DNA of 64,000 nt from Urophycis tenuis (Eukaryota; Chordata; Actinopteri; Gadiformes; Phycidae), in NCBI GenBank assembly GCA_036785325.1, contig JAXIVH010000103.1, positions 351,001 to 415,000 of the forward strand. Reading direction: 5' to 3'. Positions 9,423-23,353 of this stretch are shown here, in pieces. Both the position numbers and the translations under genes were made by a program. The notes beneath the pieces were generated by a model, which searched no databases, was not told the DNA's origin, and saw only the letters and a program-made list of their open reading frames with translations. Each line of letters begins with the position of its first letter. The stretch's first letter is position 1.

Positions 9423-12400
9423 ATGACACAGCGGGTTTTTCCGGCCGCGTGGGCACGGTCCGGGGCACCCGTCACCGCTCACTTCACCAACACCACCACC
9501 CGGTCCACTGCTGCATCCACACGCCTCACTGCCCACCAGCTTCTAGCTAATCAGCTACTAGCCTCTGCTAAGCTACTTCCTGGACTACTCTCAGCTGCTG
9601 TTTCATCTCATCTCCTCTGTGAACTATCGCTCCTGCTACTCCAGGCTCCTTCTCCACCACCACCCCGCACACCCATCATCTACACCCCCGCTGACCTCCA
9701 CCGTCTCAACATCAACCATCGCCTCCCTCCTGCTGCTGCTATCGCTGCGAGCAAAGCTGGGATCCTCCGCCGCCGCCGCTACATCCACCGTGGCTCTGGT
9801 CTCTCCTCTAACCAACACTTCCCCGAGGGCTCACCCATCCCCTCACTCTGGACTGCCTCTCGCCCCCCTGTCACCCCAACCCCCCGCACTCCCAACCTCA
9901 GCAACCTCCGCCCCCTCCCCCCTGCACCCCCATCCATCTCCCTTGCACTACTGAACTGTCGCTCCCTCTCCAACAAATCACCCATCATATCTGAACTGCT
10001 ACTGGACAATAACATTGACTTGCTTCTCCTCTGTGAAACATGGCAACAGCCCCTGGACTACTACGCTCTCAATCAAGCCACTCCCTCCAACTACAGCTAC
10101 CTCGCCAAGCCCCGCCTCTCTGGGCGAGGATGAGGTGTTGCCGTTCTCCATAAACAATCCCTACCCATCACTGAACTGAACCTCAATCTCCCATCTATCT
10201 CTTCCTTCGAATACCTCGCCTTCTCCCTCCCCAACTCTATTACCTCTGTTCTCATCTACCGTCCACCAAAGCCCCACCCGTCTTTTCTCTCTGATCTCTC
10301 TGAACTCCTCACCATTGCATCCTCTCTCTCCTCCCGCCTCCTACTCACTGGGGACCTAAATATCCACATTGATCAGCCCAACATCCCACTGACGTCCGAT
10401 TTCCTCTCTCTCCTAGACTGTTTCCACCTTACCCAACACATCAACTTCCCTACCCATACCAAAGGACACACCCTGGACATAGTCTGCTCCTCCTTCCTAC
10501 CCATATTCAACCCTTATCCGCTCCTCTTTCCACTCTCTGATCACCTCTGCATCATCTTCTCCGCCCCCCTACCCTCACCCCATAATCCCAAAAAACGCAC
10601 CATCTCCTACCGCAACATCAAGGCAGTCAACCCACTCACTCTCTCCCAGCTCATCTCCTCTGCCTTTCCGCCTGACTCCGCCCCCTCTTCGCCTGGCGAC
10701 TATGCCTCCACGCTCAACACCATCCTCTCTGTTTCCCTGGACTCTCTAGCCCCCTGGAAAACATCATCTGTCTCATTCACCAACTCCGCCCCCTGGTACA
10801 CCCCTGAACTGCGCACCATGAAGCAAGCTGGCCGTCAACTTGAACGTCTTTTCAAAAGAACCCGCCTCACCGTCCACGCCGAAGCCTTCAAACAACACAT
10901 TTCCTCCTACCGCGACGCTCTCCTTGCTGCCAAATCCGCCCACTTCTCATCCCTCATCAACAGCACCAGCCTGAATCCCCGCACCCTGTTCTCCACTGTT
11001 AATAAACTGCTCCAGCCACCGGCCACCAACCCACCCTCCTCCCCCGACCTCTGTGACTCCTTCCTCCTCGCTTTCAACAACAAAATCTCCCAAATCAACA
11101 GCTCCCTGACTGCCACTATCAGCAACTCCCCCGCCACACACACTTCTCCCCCACCGCTCCTCCCCCTTTTCCCTGACCTCCCGCCCTTCCCTCCGCTCGC
11201 TGCTTTCTCCCCTGTCAACTCCTTCCACATCCAGGACATCATCACAGCATCGAAGACAACCACCTGCTCCCTCGACCCCCTCCCAACAACCTTAACCAAG
11301 GCCTGCCTTCCTGCCCTCCTCCCCCACCTCACCACCCTCTTCAACCAGTCTCTATCCCTTGGTCACTTTCCCACTGCCTACAAACTTGCCTCCATCACCC
11401 CCATCCTCAAAAAGCCCACCCTGGACCCAGCCAACCTCTCCAACTACCGCCCCATCTCCAACCTCCCATTCCTCTCCAAAACTCTTGAGCGCATCGTCGC
11501 CGCCCAACTCCACACCCATATCCAGTCCAATAACCTCTATGAACCCCTCCAATCTGGTTTCCGCCCACTTCACAGCACCGAAACTGCCCTCCTCAAAGTC
11601 ACCAACGATCTCCTCACCTCCGCAGACTCCGGCGCCCTCAACATCCTGTTACTCCTCGACCTTAGCGCAGCCTTTGACACTGTTAACCACTCTATCCTCC
11701 TTCAAAGGCTGCGCCAACAGGGTGTCGAGGGCACTGCACTCGACTGGCTCACCTCATACCTCACCAACAGGCAACAGTTCGTCTCCCTCTCCGGTCACAC
11801 ATCCACCCTCTCCCCAGTCAAGCAGGGGGTCCCCCAAGGCTCAGTCCTCGGACCCCTCCTCTTCATCTGCTACATCTTCCCCCTTGGTCATATCATGCGC
11901 AACCTCAACCTGGACTTTCATTGCTACGCCGACGACACCCAGATATATATCAGCACCAAACCCACCCAAAACCCACCCCTCACCCACATCGAAACCTGCA
12001 TCACTATAATAAAATCATGGCTGAACCACAACTTCCTTCAACTCAACAGCGACAAAACAGAACTCCTCCTCATTGGCACCAAATCCACCCTCAGCAAAAC
12101 CGGACCCATCTCACTCACCATTGGCACATCAACCATCACTCCCTCCCCCCTGGCACGCAACCTTGGCGTTATCCTGGACCCTACCCTCTCCTTCGATCCC
12201 CATGTCAGCTCTATCATCAAATCCTCATACTTCCACCTCCGTCGCATCGCCAAAATCAGACACTGCCTCTCTCCCCCTGCTGCCGAATCCCTCATCCACG
12301 CCTTCATCTCCTCCCGCCTCGACTACTGCAACTCCCTCCTCACTGGCATCACTTCCCATTCCCTCCATAGACTCCAACTGGTCCAGAACTCTGCCGCCCG

Positions 12401-12779
12401 CCTCCTTACCCACACCCGGTCCCACCAGCACATCACCCCTGTTCTCCACTCTCTCCACTGGCTCCCCATCAAACAGCGCATCATCTTCAAAACACTTCTT
12501 CTCACCTTCAAAGCCCTCCATCACCTGGCCCCCCCGTACCTGTCTGACCTCCTCATCCCCCACCGCCCCACCCGTGCCCTCCGATCCTCCTCCAGTCTCT
12601 CCCTGATCACACCTAGGTCAAAACTTAAGTCCTTTGGGGACAGAGCCTTCTCCCGCTCTGCACCCCGGCTCTGGAACTCTCTCCCCCAACCAGTCCGCGA
12701 CTCCCCCTCACTCCCCACATTCAAGTCCCATCTAAAAACCTACCTCTTCTCCCAAGCCTTCAACCTCCCCTACCCATAA
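9423..12779 (+). pseudogene. L2 ORF2 (endonuclease-reverse transcriptase) with one premature stop, copy A
   Basis: One continuous frame runs from about 9,423 to TAA at 12,777-12,779, broken only by TGA at 10,131-10,133. The endonuclease begins near 9,936 (LNCRSLSNK), then CETW, GDLNIH and LSDH, the expected catalytic motifs. The reverse transcriptase has SNYRPISNLPFLSK, QSGFRPLHSTE, LDLSAAFDTV, QGVPQGSVLGPLLF and YADD (11,925-11,936). The C-terminus has LHWLPIKQRI and the conserved APRLWNSLP. A single Gly-to-stop change inactivates an otherwise intact enzyme. The plus strand is strongly C-rich and G-poor. The same stop is present in copy B, so the duplication post-dates it. Confidence 0.9.
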
Positions 12780-12996
12780 CCGGTGTCCTGTCCCTCCCCC
12801 TGTGCTTCATTCCTCATGTCAATCACTGTTGTCCCTACCTCGTCCCCCCAGTATGTCTCTACTATTTTCTTTTTTTTTTTTTTTTCCATGTTAATGCGTC
12901 TTTGGGTCCTTGAAAAGCGCTATATAAATATAATGTATTATTATTTATTATTATTATAGATCAATACATGACATCATCATGTTCCTCTGTTGATAT

Positions 12997-13794
<798 letters not shown>

Positions 13795-13962
13795 TTCTCA
13801 TGGCTGTATTACCTTCATTTATGTTCTTTTGTAAAGATGTGTCATTGTGTATTGTTTTATTTGAAGGTATACATGGCTGTTTCATATTTTGTAAAAGGTC
13901 TATTGGACAAGCCTATACAATGTAATATTTGCTATTTCCATTCGTCTTCTGCTTATGAAAAC

Positions 13963-13968
13963 AATAAA
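13963..13968 (+). other. Polyadenylation signal AATAAA in the duplicated 3'UTR
   Basis: Copy of the signal at 6,494 within a 3'UTR fragment (13,795-13,984) that has lost its coding exon. Confidence 0.6.
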
Positions 13969-14058
13969 TCAGTTGGTATGAAGTAACTCAGTACTTGAGT
14001 CAGTCACTCATTCACTCATCCACCAACACAACAGGAACCATGATAGTTATGATAATAT

Positions 14059-14469
14059 ATTCCATCCATCCATCCATGTCCTCCGCTTATCCGGGGTCGG
14101 GTCGCGGGGGCAGCAGCCTGAGGAGAGAAGCCCAGACTTCCCTCTCCCCAGCCACTTCGTCCAGCTCTTCCGGGGGGATCCCGAGGCGTTCCCAGGCCAG
14201 CCGAGAGACATAGTCCCTCCAGCGTGTCCTGGGTCTTCCCCGGGGCCTCCTCCCGGAGGGACGTGCCCGGAACACCTCCCCAGGGAGGCGTCCGGGGGGC
14301 ATCCTCACTAGATGCCCGAGCCACCGCAACTGGCTCCTCTCGATGCGGAGGAGCAGCGGTTCTACTCTGAGCCCCTCCCGGATGACCGAGCTTCTCACAC
14401 TATCTCTAAGGGAGAGCCCGGACACCCTGCGGAGGAAACTCATTTCGGCCGCTTGTATTCGATAATATT
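14059..14469 (-). mobile_element. LINE 3'-end fragment (Rex3/RTE-like), copy B
   Basis: Identical to 6,590-7,000; same open minus-strand C-terminal frame and GGAT tail. Confidence 0.7.
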
Positions 14470-14663
14470 TTGATAATATATTGATTTATATAATCATTTG
14501 AATATTACATATATCTATATACACAGATCTGTATCAATATTCCTCCTCCAGGAGAGCCCCTCTCTGAATACTATAGATCATTTATATTAATATTTATGTT
14601 TCATAATAACATTACTATAACATATTAGAATTGTCCTCCTCCAGGAGAGCCCCTCTCTGAATA

Positions 14664-15441
14664 TCTATTTTATTCTTATGTCTATTTTTATTTGTATATC
14701 TACCGGTACACCTCAGCAAGACTCTGGTACCTATTGCACTATTCACCTCAATGATGACTACCAAGTATGTTTACCTACCAACTGCACTGTCCACCTCAAT
14801 GATGACTACCAAGTATGTTTACCTACCAACTGCACTATTCACCTCAATGATGACTACCAAGTATGTTTACCTACCAACTGCACTGTCCACCTCAATGATG
14901 ACTACCAAGTATGTTTACCTACCAACTGCACTGTCCACCTCAATGATGACTACCAAGTATGTTTACCTACCAACTGCACTATTCACCTCAATGATGACTA
15001 CCAAGTATGTTTACCTACCAACTGCACTATTCACCTCAATGATGACTACCAAGTATGTTTACCTACCAACTGCACTGTCCACCTCAATGATGACTACCAA
15101 GTATGTTTACCTACCAACTGCACTATTCACCTCAATGATGACTACCAAGTATGTTTACCTACCAACTGCACTGTCCACCTCAATGATGACTACCATGTAT
15201 GTTCATCTACCAATCAATGATGATTACTATGTATACATATAGGTTCTCACTTTTTCACCGATCTGACTTTAACAGCTCACATTTAATTTAATCTAATCTT
15301 GTCTAGGTAAATCTATTTATTGTTTATTGTCTATAGTCAGGTTCTTATTGCACTCATCGATCCTCTTGTATTGCTGGTCACTGTGCATTTCTCCTAAGGG
15401 GAATTAATAAAGGAATATCTCAACTTATCTTATCTTATCTT
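14664..15441 (+). mobile_element. LINE 3'-tail fragment with minisatellite, copy B
   Basis: Copy of 7,195-7,972. It contains one of the two substitutions that distinguish the copies (15,364 T versus 7,895 C). Confidence 0.75.
14737..15215 (+). repeat. 48-bp minisatellite, 10 units, copy B
   Basis: The same ten units in the same order of variants as copy A. A fast-mutating array with identical unit order supports a very recent duplication or an assembly artefact. Confidence 0.95.
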
Positions 15442-15858
15442 ATAGATCATTTGTATTAATATTTATGTGTCATAATAACAGTACTATAACATGTTAGAAT
15501 ATTCCTCCTCCAGGAGAGCCCCTCTGAATATCACACATCATCAGAATTCATCATAACATTAAATAATCACCAGATTGGTTCCTCCCCCAATCCAAGATGG
15601 CAGCTATTGTGTTTGCAACTGTGTTTGTCTCGTAATTGCTTGTTCTGTGTTGGACAATGGCATCTCTTTTAAAGTGATTTTTTACCACGATAGCTGAGCA
15701 TATGGTCCTTTAAAACTTTTAAGTGGAATACTGATCCTTCACCTTCACCACCCACACCTGGCTACCTGCTAGCGTCAATCTGGGCCTCCACCACCTACAC
15801 CTGGCTACCTGCTAGCTTCAACCTGGGCCTCCATCACTATTGTCAGGGGGAGGTTGTC

Positions 15859-16401
15859 ACCTCCCTTCGCAGCCCAGCTACCAGCTACCAGCTACCACCA
15901 GGCACAGCTACCAGCTACCATCTGGCCCAGTTACCAGCTACCACCAGGCACAGCTACCAGCTACCATCTGGCCCAGCTACCAGCTACCAGCTACCACCAG
16001 GCACAGCTACCACCAGGCACAGCTACTAGCTACCATCTGGCCCAGCTACCATCTGGCCCAGCACCAGCTACCACCGGGCCCAGCTACCAACTACCAGCTA
16101 CCACCAGGCACAGCTACCAGCTACCACCGGGCCCAGCTACCAGCTACCACCAGGCACAGCTACCAACTACCAGCTACCACCAGGCACAGCTACTAGCTAC
16201 CACCGGGCCCAGCTACCAGCTACCACCAGGCACAGCTACCAGCTACCATCTGGCCCAGCTACCACCTGGCCCAGCTACCAGCTACCACCGGGCACAGCTA
16301 CCAGCTACCATCTGGCCCAGGTACCACCGGGCCCAGCTACCAGCTGCCACCGGGGGCCCAGCTACCAGCTACCACCAGGCACAGCTACCAGCTACCATGA
16401 T
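15859..16401 (+). repeat. CAGCTACC minisatellite, copy B
   Basis: Identical in length and unit order to 8,390-8,932. Confidence 0.93.
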
Positions 16402-16891
16402 GTAAAGTCCCACAGAGTACCTTCAATATCAACTGAGCCCCTATTGTCCTGTGTCTCTTCCGGGTTAGAGCAACGCTGGCGTCTGGTCTGTTGACTGCCG
16501 CTTCTGTCCCGGTCCGTGTCCACCGTTCATTTTTCATTTCCCGTTTATTTATTTTCCGTTCCCGTGCTCGTCTGTTGTTTTGTTTTTGTTGATTCCCTGC
16601 ATCTCCACTCCATCGTGCATGCGAGTGCTCCACTCCGCTCTTCTGCTCTCACTCCACGGACTAATAGCCACGTTAGCTGGCCAGCTAACAGCTAGCGGGA
16701 CTTCTCTGTCACCCGGCGCTGAGTGTGTGATCGTTCACTCCGGAGTGCGCTCTGCTCTGCATCTGTAGCGGTGACTGTGTTGTCCCGGACCGACGTCATC
16801 AGCCCAGCCGTCTGGCTATCCAGCCGGCGTTCTCGGGGGGCAGCCTCCACTCCCTGCCAGCTCGTCAGCTGTAGCCTCGCTGCGCGCAGAC

Positions 16892-19800
16892 ATGACACAG
16901 CGGGTTTTTCCGGCCGCGTGGGCACGGTCCGGGGCACCCGTCACCGCTCACTTCACCAACACCACCACCCGGTCCACTGCTGCATCCACACGCCTCACTG
17001 CCCACCAGCTTCTAGCTAATCAGCTACTAGCCTCTGCTAAGCTACTTCCTGGACTACTCTCAGCTGCTGTTTCATCTCATCTCCTCTGTGAACTATCGCT
17101 CCTGCTACTCCAGGCTCCTTCTCCACCACCACCCCGCACACCCATCATCTACACCCCCGCTGACCTCCACCGTCTCAACATCAACCATCGCCTCCCTCCT
17201 GCTGCTGCTATCGCTGCGAGCAAAGCTGGGATCCTCCGCCGCCGCCGCTACATCCACCGTGGCTCTGGTCTCTCCTCTAACCAACACTTCCCCGAGGGCT
17301 CACCCATCCCCTCACTCTGGACTGCCTCTCGCCCCCCTGTCACCCCAACCCCCCGCACTCCCAACCTCAGCAACCTCCGCCCCCTCCCCCCTGCACCCCC
17401 ATCCATCTCCCTTGCACTACTGAACTGTCGCTCCCTCTCCAACAAATCACCCATCATATCTGAACTGCTACTGGACAATAACATTGACTTGCTTCTCCTC
17501 TGTGAAACATGGCAACAGCCCCTGGACTACTACGCTCTCAATCAAGCCACTCCCTCCAACTACAGCTACCTCGCCAAGCCCCGCCTCTCTGGGCGAGGAT
17601 GAGGTGTTGCCGTTCTCCATAAACAATCCCTACCCATCACTGAACTGAACCTCAATCTCCCATCTATCTCTTCCTTCGAATACCTCGCCTTCTCCCTCCC
17701 CAACTCTATTACCTCTGTTCTCATCTACCGTCCACCAAAGCCCCACCCGTCTTTTCTCTCTGATCTCTCTGAACTCCTCACCATTGCATCCTCTCTCTCC
17801 TCCCGCCTCCTACTCACTGGGGACCTAAATATCCACATTGATCAGCCCAACATCCCACTGACGTCCGATTTCCTCTCTCTCCTAGACTGTTTCCACCTTA
17901 CCCAACACATCAACTTCCCTACCCATACCAAAGGACACACCCTGGACATAGTCTGCTCCTCCTTCCTACCCATATTCAACCCTTATCCGCTCCTCTTTCC
18001 ACTCTCTGATCACCTCTGCATCATCTTCTCCGCCCCCCTACCCTCACCCCATAATCCCAAAAAACGCACCATCTCCTACCGCAACATCAAGGCAGTCAAC
18101 CCACTCACTCTCTCCCAGCTCATCTCCTCTGCCTTTCCGCCTGACTCCGCCCCCTCTTCGCCTGGCGACTATGCCTCCACGCTCAACACCATCCTCTCTG
18201 TTTCCCTGGACTCTCTAGCCCCCTGGAAAACATCATCTGTCTCATTCACCAACTCCGCCCCCTGGTACACCCCTGAACTGCGCACCATGAAGCAAGCTGG
18301 CCGTCAACTTGAACGTCTTTTCAAAAGAACCCGCCTCACCGTCCACGCCGAAGCCTTCAAACAACACATTTCCTCCTACCGCGACGCTCTCCTTGCTGCC
18401 AAATCCGCCCACTTCTCATCCCTCATCAACAGCACCAGCCTGAATCCCCGCACCCTGTTCTCCACTGTTAATAAACTGCTCCAGCCACCGGCCACCAACC
18501 CACCCTCCTCCCCCGACCTCTGTGACTCCTTCCTCCTCGCTTTCAACAACAAAATCTCCCAAATCAACAGCTCCCTGACTGCCACTATCAGCAACTCCCC
18601 CGCCACACACACTTCTCCCCCACCGCTCCTCCCCCTTTTCCCTGACCTCCCGCCCTTCCCTCCGCTCGCTGCTTTCTCCCCTGTCAACTCCTTCCACATC
18701 CAGGACATCATCACAGCATCGAAGACAACCACCTGCTCCCTCGACCCCCTCCCAACAACCTTAACCAAGGCCTGCCTTCCTGCCCTCCTCCCCCACCTCA
18801 CCACCCTCTTCAACCAGTCTCTATCCCTTGGTCACTTTCCCACTGCCTACAAACTTGCCTCCATCACCCCCATCCTCAAAAAGCCCACCCTGGACCCAGC
18901 CAACCTCTCCAACTACCGCCCCATCTCCAACCTCCCATTCCTCTCCAAAACTCTTGAGCGCATCGTCGCCGCCCAACTCCACACCCATATCCAGTCCAAT
19001 AACCTCTATGAACCCCTCCAATCTGGTTTCCGCCCACTTCACAGCACCGAAACTGCCCTCCTCAAAGTCACCAACGATCTCCTCACCTCCGCAGACTCCG
19101 GCGCCCTCAACATCCTGTTACTCCTCGACCTTAGCGCAGCCTTTGACACTGTTAACCACTCTATCCTCCTTCAAAGGCTGCGCCAACAGGGTGTCGAGGG
19201 CACTGCACTCGACTGGCTCACCTCATACCTCACCAACAGGCAACAGTTCGTCTCCCTCTCCGGTCACACATCCACCCTCTCCCCAGTCAAGCAGGGGGTC
19301 CCCCAAGGCTCAGTCCTCGGACCCCTCCTCTTCATCTGCTACATCTTCCCCCTTGGTCATATCATGCGCAACCTCAACCTGGACTTTCATTGCTACGCCG
19401 ACGACACCCAGATATATATCAGCACCAAACCCACCCAAAACCCACCCCTCACCCACATCGAAACCTGCATCACTATAATAAAATCATGGCTGAACCACAA
19501 CTTCCTTCAACTCAACAGCGACAAAACAGAACTCCTCCTCATTGGCACCAAATCCACCCTCAGCAAAACCGGACCCATCTCACTCACCATTGGCACATCA
19601 ACCATCACTCCCTCCCCCCTGGCACGCAACCTTGGCGTTATCCTGGACCCTACCCTCTCCTTCGATCCCCATGTCAGCTCTATCATCAAATCCTCATACT
19701 TCCACCTCCGTCGCATCGCCAAAATCAGACACTGCCTCTCTCCCCCTGCTGCCGAATCCCTCATCCACGCCTTCATCTCCTCCCGCCTCGACTACTGCAA

Positions 19801-20248
19801 CTCCCTCCTCACTGGCATCACTTCCCATTCCCTCCATAGACTCCAACTGGTCCAGAACTCTGCCGCCCGCCTCCTTACCCACACCCGGTCCCACCAGCAC
19901 ATCACCCCTGTTCTCCACTCTCTCCACTGGCTCCCCATCAAACAGCGCATCATATTCAAAACACTTCTTCTCACCTTCAAAGCCCTCCATCACCTGGCCC
20001 CCCCGTACCTGTCTGACCTCCTCATCCCCCACCGCCCCACCCGTGCCCTCCGATCCTCCTCCAGTCTCTCCCTGATCACACCTAGGTCAAAACTTAAGTC
20101 CTTTGGGGACAGAGCCTTCTCCCGCTCTGCACCCCGGCTCTGGAACTCTCTCCCCCAACCAGTCCGCGACTCCCCCTCACTCCCCACATTCAAGTCCCAT
20201 CTAAAAACCTACCTCTTCTCCCAAGCCTTCAACCTCCCCTACCCATAA
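16892..20248 (+). pseudogene. L2 ORF2 with one premature stop, copy B
   Basis: Same organisation as 9,423-12,779. The frame is interrupted only by TGA at 17,600-17,602. YADD lies at 19,394-19,405. The change at 19,954 (C to A) is silent (Ile codon). Confidence 0.9.
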
Positions 20249-20465
20249 CCGGTGTCCTGTCCCTCCCCCTGTGCTTCATTCCTCATGTCAATCACTGTTG
20301 TCCCTACCTCGTCCCCCCAGTATGTCTCTACTATTTTCTTTTTTTTTTTTTTTTCCATGTTAATGCGTCTTTGGGTCCTTGAAAAGCGCTATATAAATAT
20401 AATGTATTATTATTTATTATTATTATAGATCAATACATGACATCATCATGTTCCTCTGTTGATAT

Positions 20466-22369
20466 TGTGGCGATACGAGTGGGGGCAGATATTTGCTTTG
20501 CACAATTATTTTGTGGATGACACCGACAACGCCAAGTGTGGCGATACGAGTGAGGGCAGATATTTGCTTTGCACAATTATTTTGTGGATGACACCGACAA
20601 CGCCACCCGAGGGGTTTCACCTCGGGACCCTTATGTATTTTGCCAGCAATCTGGGGACCAAGGACCAGTGTGGCACGCAGGTTAGTGCTGCAGGGAGGCT
20701 CGGAGACGTGGCTCAATCGTCAAAATATACAAATTTATTGAACATAGATTAGAATGATACAGACTAAAAATGGACTAAAAGTGGGGACTAGGGGAGAGGG
20801 AACTCCCCAGTCCAGCTGAGGCCTGTGGAGAGAGGGATTAGTGCAGGGGGAGGAAAGTCAAAAAGGGAACACCAGACTTACCCGTGTCACACGAAAGGGG
20901 CAAACAAGATGAAGGGAGAAAATGCAAACAAAACAACTCAAAACCCAGGAACACCCGGCACACAGGAGGGACACCACCACCCGGGAACACCTCCTCCACC
21001 AATGGCTCTCAGCTGAAAGGGACAAGGGAGAAATAGGTTCAGTGGGGCTACTTAAACTAATAAACAAAATTTGCAAAAGAAACAAATAACCATGGAAAAT
21101 CCGGAATCCGAAAAAACAAACAAACAATCCAAAAGGGCGGAAGGCGGTATGCTATTCGCCAAACCAAGTAAACAAAAGATTTGGGAAATGTACGGAACCA
21201 AAAGAAACACGAATTGGAAAAAAAACCCAATAAACGAAACGAAGGCTGCCAACGATTGCAGCAAGGCACTGAACGTAACAGAAGCAGTTAAGGAAATGTA
21301 AATGAACTAAACAGAACTGAGCTAAGGGAAATACAAAACGCGACATAAACCCGAAGGAAACAGAAGGAATCTAGAAATAAAAAGAAACAGAAACTAACAA
21401 AATCGAAAATACCTGATTGGCAGATAAACAAAATTCTTACTTTTTTTTTATACACAAAATAAGGGTAATTAACACAGGAACACAGAGGTAATGCGAACAA
21501 AAAAAAACTATGAAAGAAATAAACACAACGAAACCCCCAACCCTAGTCATGGCCCCCTTCCCTTCCCCCAATCACACATCCACGCACATGCACTCAGAAC
21601 CCAACACGCACACGAACCCAAACATACACACACACACACACACAAACACGCCAGCGGCGAGTTGATGCCATCGCTATGGCAACCGTGACTGACGGCCGCA
21701 CACGCACTCTCACAACAGCGTGCGCCGCACACAACACGCGCCAGCGGCGAGTTGATGTCGTCGCCGTGGCAGTGCAACACAGGACGGGTCCCGACGGGGT
21801 CAAACGAAGGGGACCCGCACCCGGACAATGGCGGAGGTACACGAATCAGCAGGGCGAAGCAGCAGTGGATTCCCCACTGGACCTTGGCGGAGGGGGGGCG
21901 CCGAGCTCCGATCTGGCCAGCGAGGAGAAGTGGCGAGAACGGCAGCGGAGCTTCTCCAGCGCGAAGACGAGGCAAACTAAAAGAATAACACGGCCGTGAG
22001 TTAAGCACGAGAATAACGCCGCCGGAGCGATCGGAGCCTACCTGTTAGGATTGTTGCTGAGCGCGCAGGGAAACGGCTGATGGCCCGGTTCGGGAGCGAG
22101 GACGGACGCAAGTGTAACAATCTGTTTCGCAGCAGAGGCATAAGGAACATTAGCCGACGCGATCGAGGCGCTCAAAACTGCAGCCCGGCTGCCACGTGCC
22201 TACCTGCTGTGGTGGTGGAGATGGGAGCGAGCGGCGGACATGCCGGTGAACCAGGAAGTGCCAGAGGAGGAAGGGGAGGAGCCTAGCTCCCTCTTATATC
22301 CTCGCCGCGGGTGCCGATTGGGTAATTGGAAGATGAGCCGGCAACTAGTGCCGGTGCTGTACGGCTACA
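20466..22369 (-). mobile_element. Solo LTR of an LTR retrotransposon (1.9 kb)
   Basis: On the plus strand it runs from TGTGGCG to GGCTACA and is flanked by ATAT on both sides, a possible 4-bp target duplication. Read on the minus strand it starts TGTAGCCG. It has a TATA-like GATATAAGAG about 70 bp in (near 22,295) and AATAAA near 20,735 towards its end. No gag-pol follows, so it is a solo LTR. The start carries a 71-bp direct repeat (20,466 and 20,537). It shares GAGACGTGG and ACGCCACCC motifs with the LTR at 58,402. The inner 20,878-22,369 holds short GC-rich frames that I do not accept as genes. Confidence 0.7.
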
Positions 22370-22980
22370 ATATCACACACCATAATCATTTTTACAATAA
22401 CATTTTATCATGCAGGAACATTCCTCCTCCAGGAGATTCCCATTTAATAGTATACAGTATATAAAAATGACTAAATACCTTTCACTGACTTCCTTATATA
22501 CAGTCTTGGCTCCACCCAGCAATCAAGGCTATTGTCTTCACCTGAAAGACCAAAACAACAGCAGAGATTGACTACTTTGTCTACTAGCTGTATGAGTTAG
22601 CACTACCAACAGAACAGTGTAACTATTAGCTACAGCATATAGCTCTCCTTCTCCTCATTCTCCTAATAACTTTCATAACTTGTTTCACTTGCTTTCATGC
22701 TTAAGCTCTGCTCTGTCAGCTGGAAAAAAACAACATCAGCTGTCAATCTGAACCATCCCTGTCAGGCAATGGGTTTCTTCTGCTCATATCAGATGGCATC
22801 ATTTTACACACACGCACACAATTACGCGCACACACACACACACACACTTATTTTTATGTCATAGAAATATCATATTTACACAACTTAACCCAAACTTAGC
22901 ACAAAATGGCAGAATTGGTGTGTGTGTTTGTGCGTGTGCCAGCTTGCCGACCCCCCGACGCACATACACATACACACACA

Positions 22981-23017
<37 letters not shown>

Positions 23018-23038
23018 ATACACACATACACACACACA

Positions 23039-23085
<47 letters not shown>

Positions 23086-23153
23086 CTGTATATTTTGGTG
23101 ATCAACATAATTCACCAATATGACTATGGGTGGGGGCGTGTTTCCACACGGAC
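22370..23153. other. Non-coding stretch with (CA)n microsatellites
   Basis: No coding signal. It contains one CCTCCTCCAGGAGA core (22,422) like those after the NLR 3'UTR. CA runs are at 22,806-22,848 and 22,966-23,080. Confidence 0.7.
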
Positions 23154-23303
23154 TGTTTAGGGAACCGGAACATCCGGTAGGGTTCAGAGTTCACGGTGTG
23201 GGGACGTAGCTTGAGGAGTTGACATGTAGCTCCTGTACAGTTCATGTTCATTAAAGTTCAGTTGTGGATACTCCGCCTCCGACTCCCGTCTCTCGGCATT
23301 ACA
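23154..23303 (+). mobile_element. LTR fragment of a Ty3/Gypsy-type element
   Basis: It runs TGTTTAGG...GGCATTACA, contains ATTAAA, and is followed directly by CTGGTGACCCCGACG, the expected position and style of a tRNA primer binding site. Gag-like sequence starts 50 bp further on. No second LTR was found in the window. Confidence 0.6.
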
Positions 23304-23353
23304 CTGGTGACCCCGACGCAGGTCTCGCTGAAGTCTCAGGGACCGGAACCAAC

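Larger units (their letters stand above)
8110..12957 (+). mobile_element. Nearly full-length L2-type LINE, copy A
   Basis: The left boundary follows from the paralogous empty site at 63,655-63,668, where sequence runs straight through. The 5' region has CAAGATGGC (8,125, a YY1-like motif common at LINE starts), followed by a CAGCTACC minisatellite. The body encodes an endonuclease-reverse transcriptase. The 3' end, AAAAGCGCTATATAAATA then ATT repeats, is the typical fish L2 tail. The copy is disabled by one in-frame stop at 10,131. Confidence 0.85.
15579..20426 (+). mobile_element. Nearly full-length L2-type LINE, copy B
   Basis: Copy of 8,110-12,957 with the same 5' minisatellite, the same premature stop and the same ATT tail. 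Confidence 0.85.

Noticed and set aside
21676..21999. Short GC-rich frames within the solo LTR
   Set aside because: No similarity to known proteins that I can see, and the LTR body explains the sequence.
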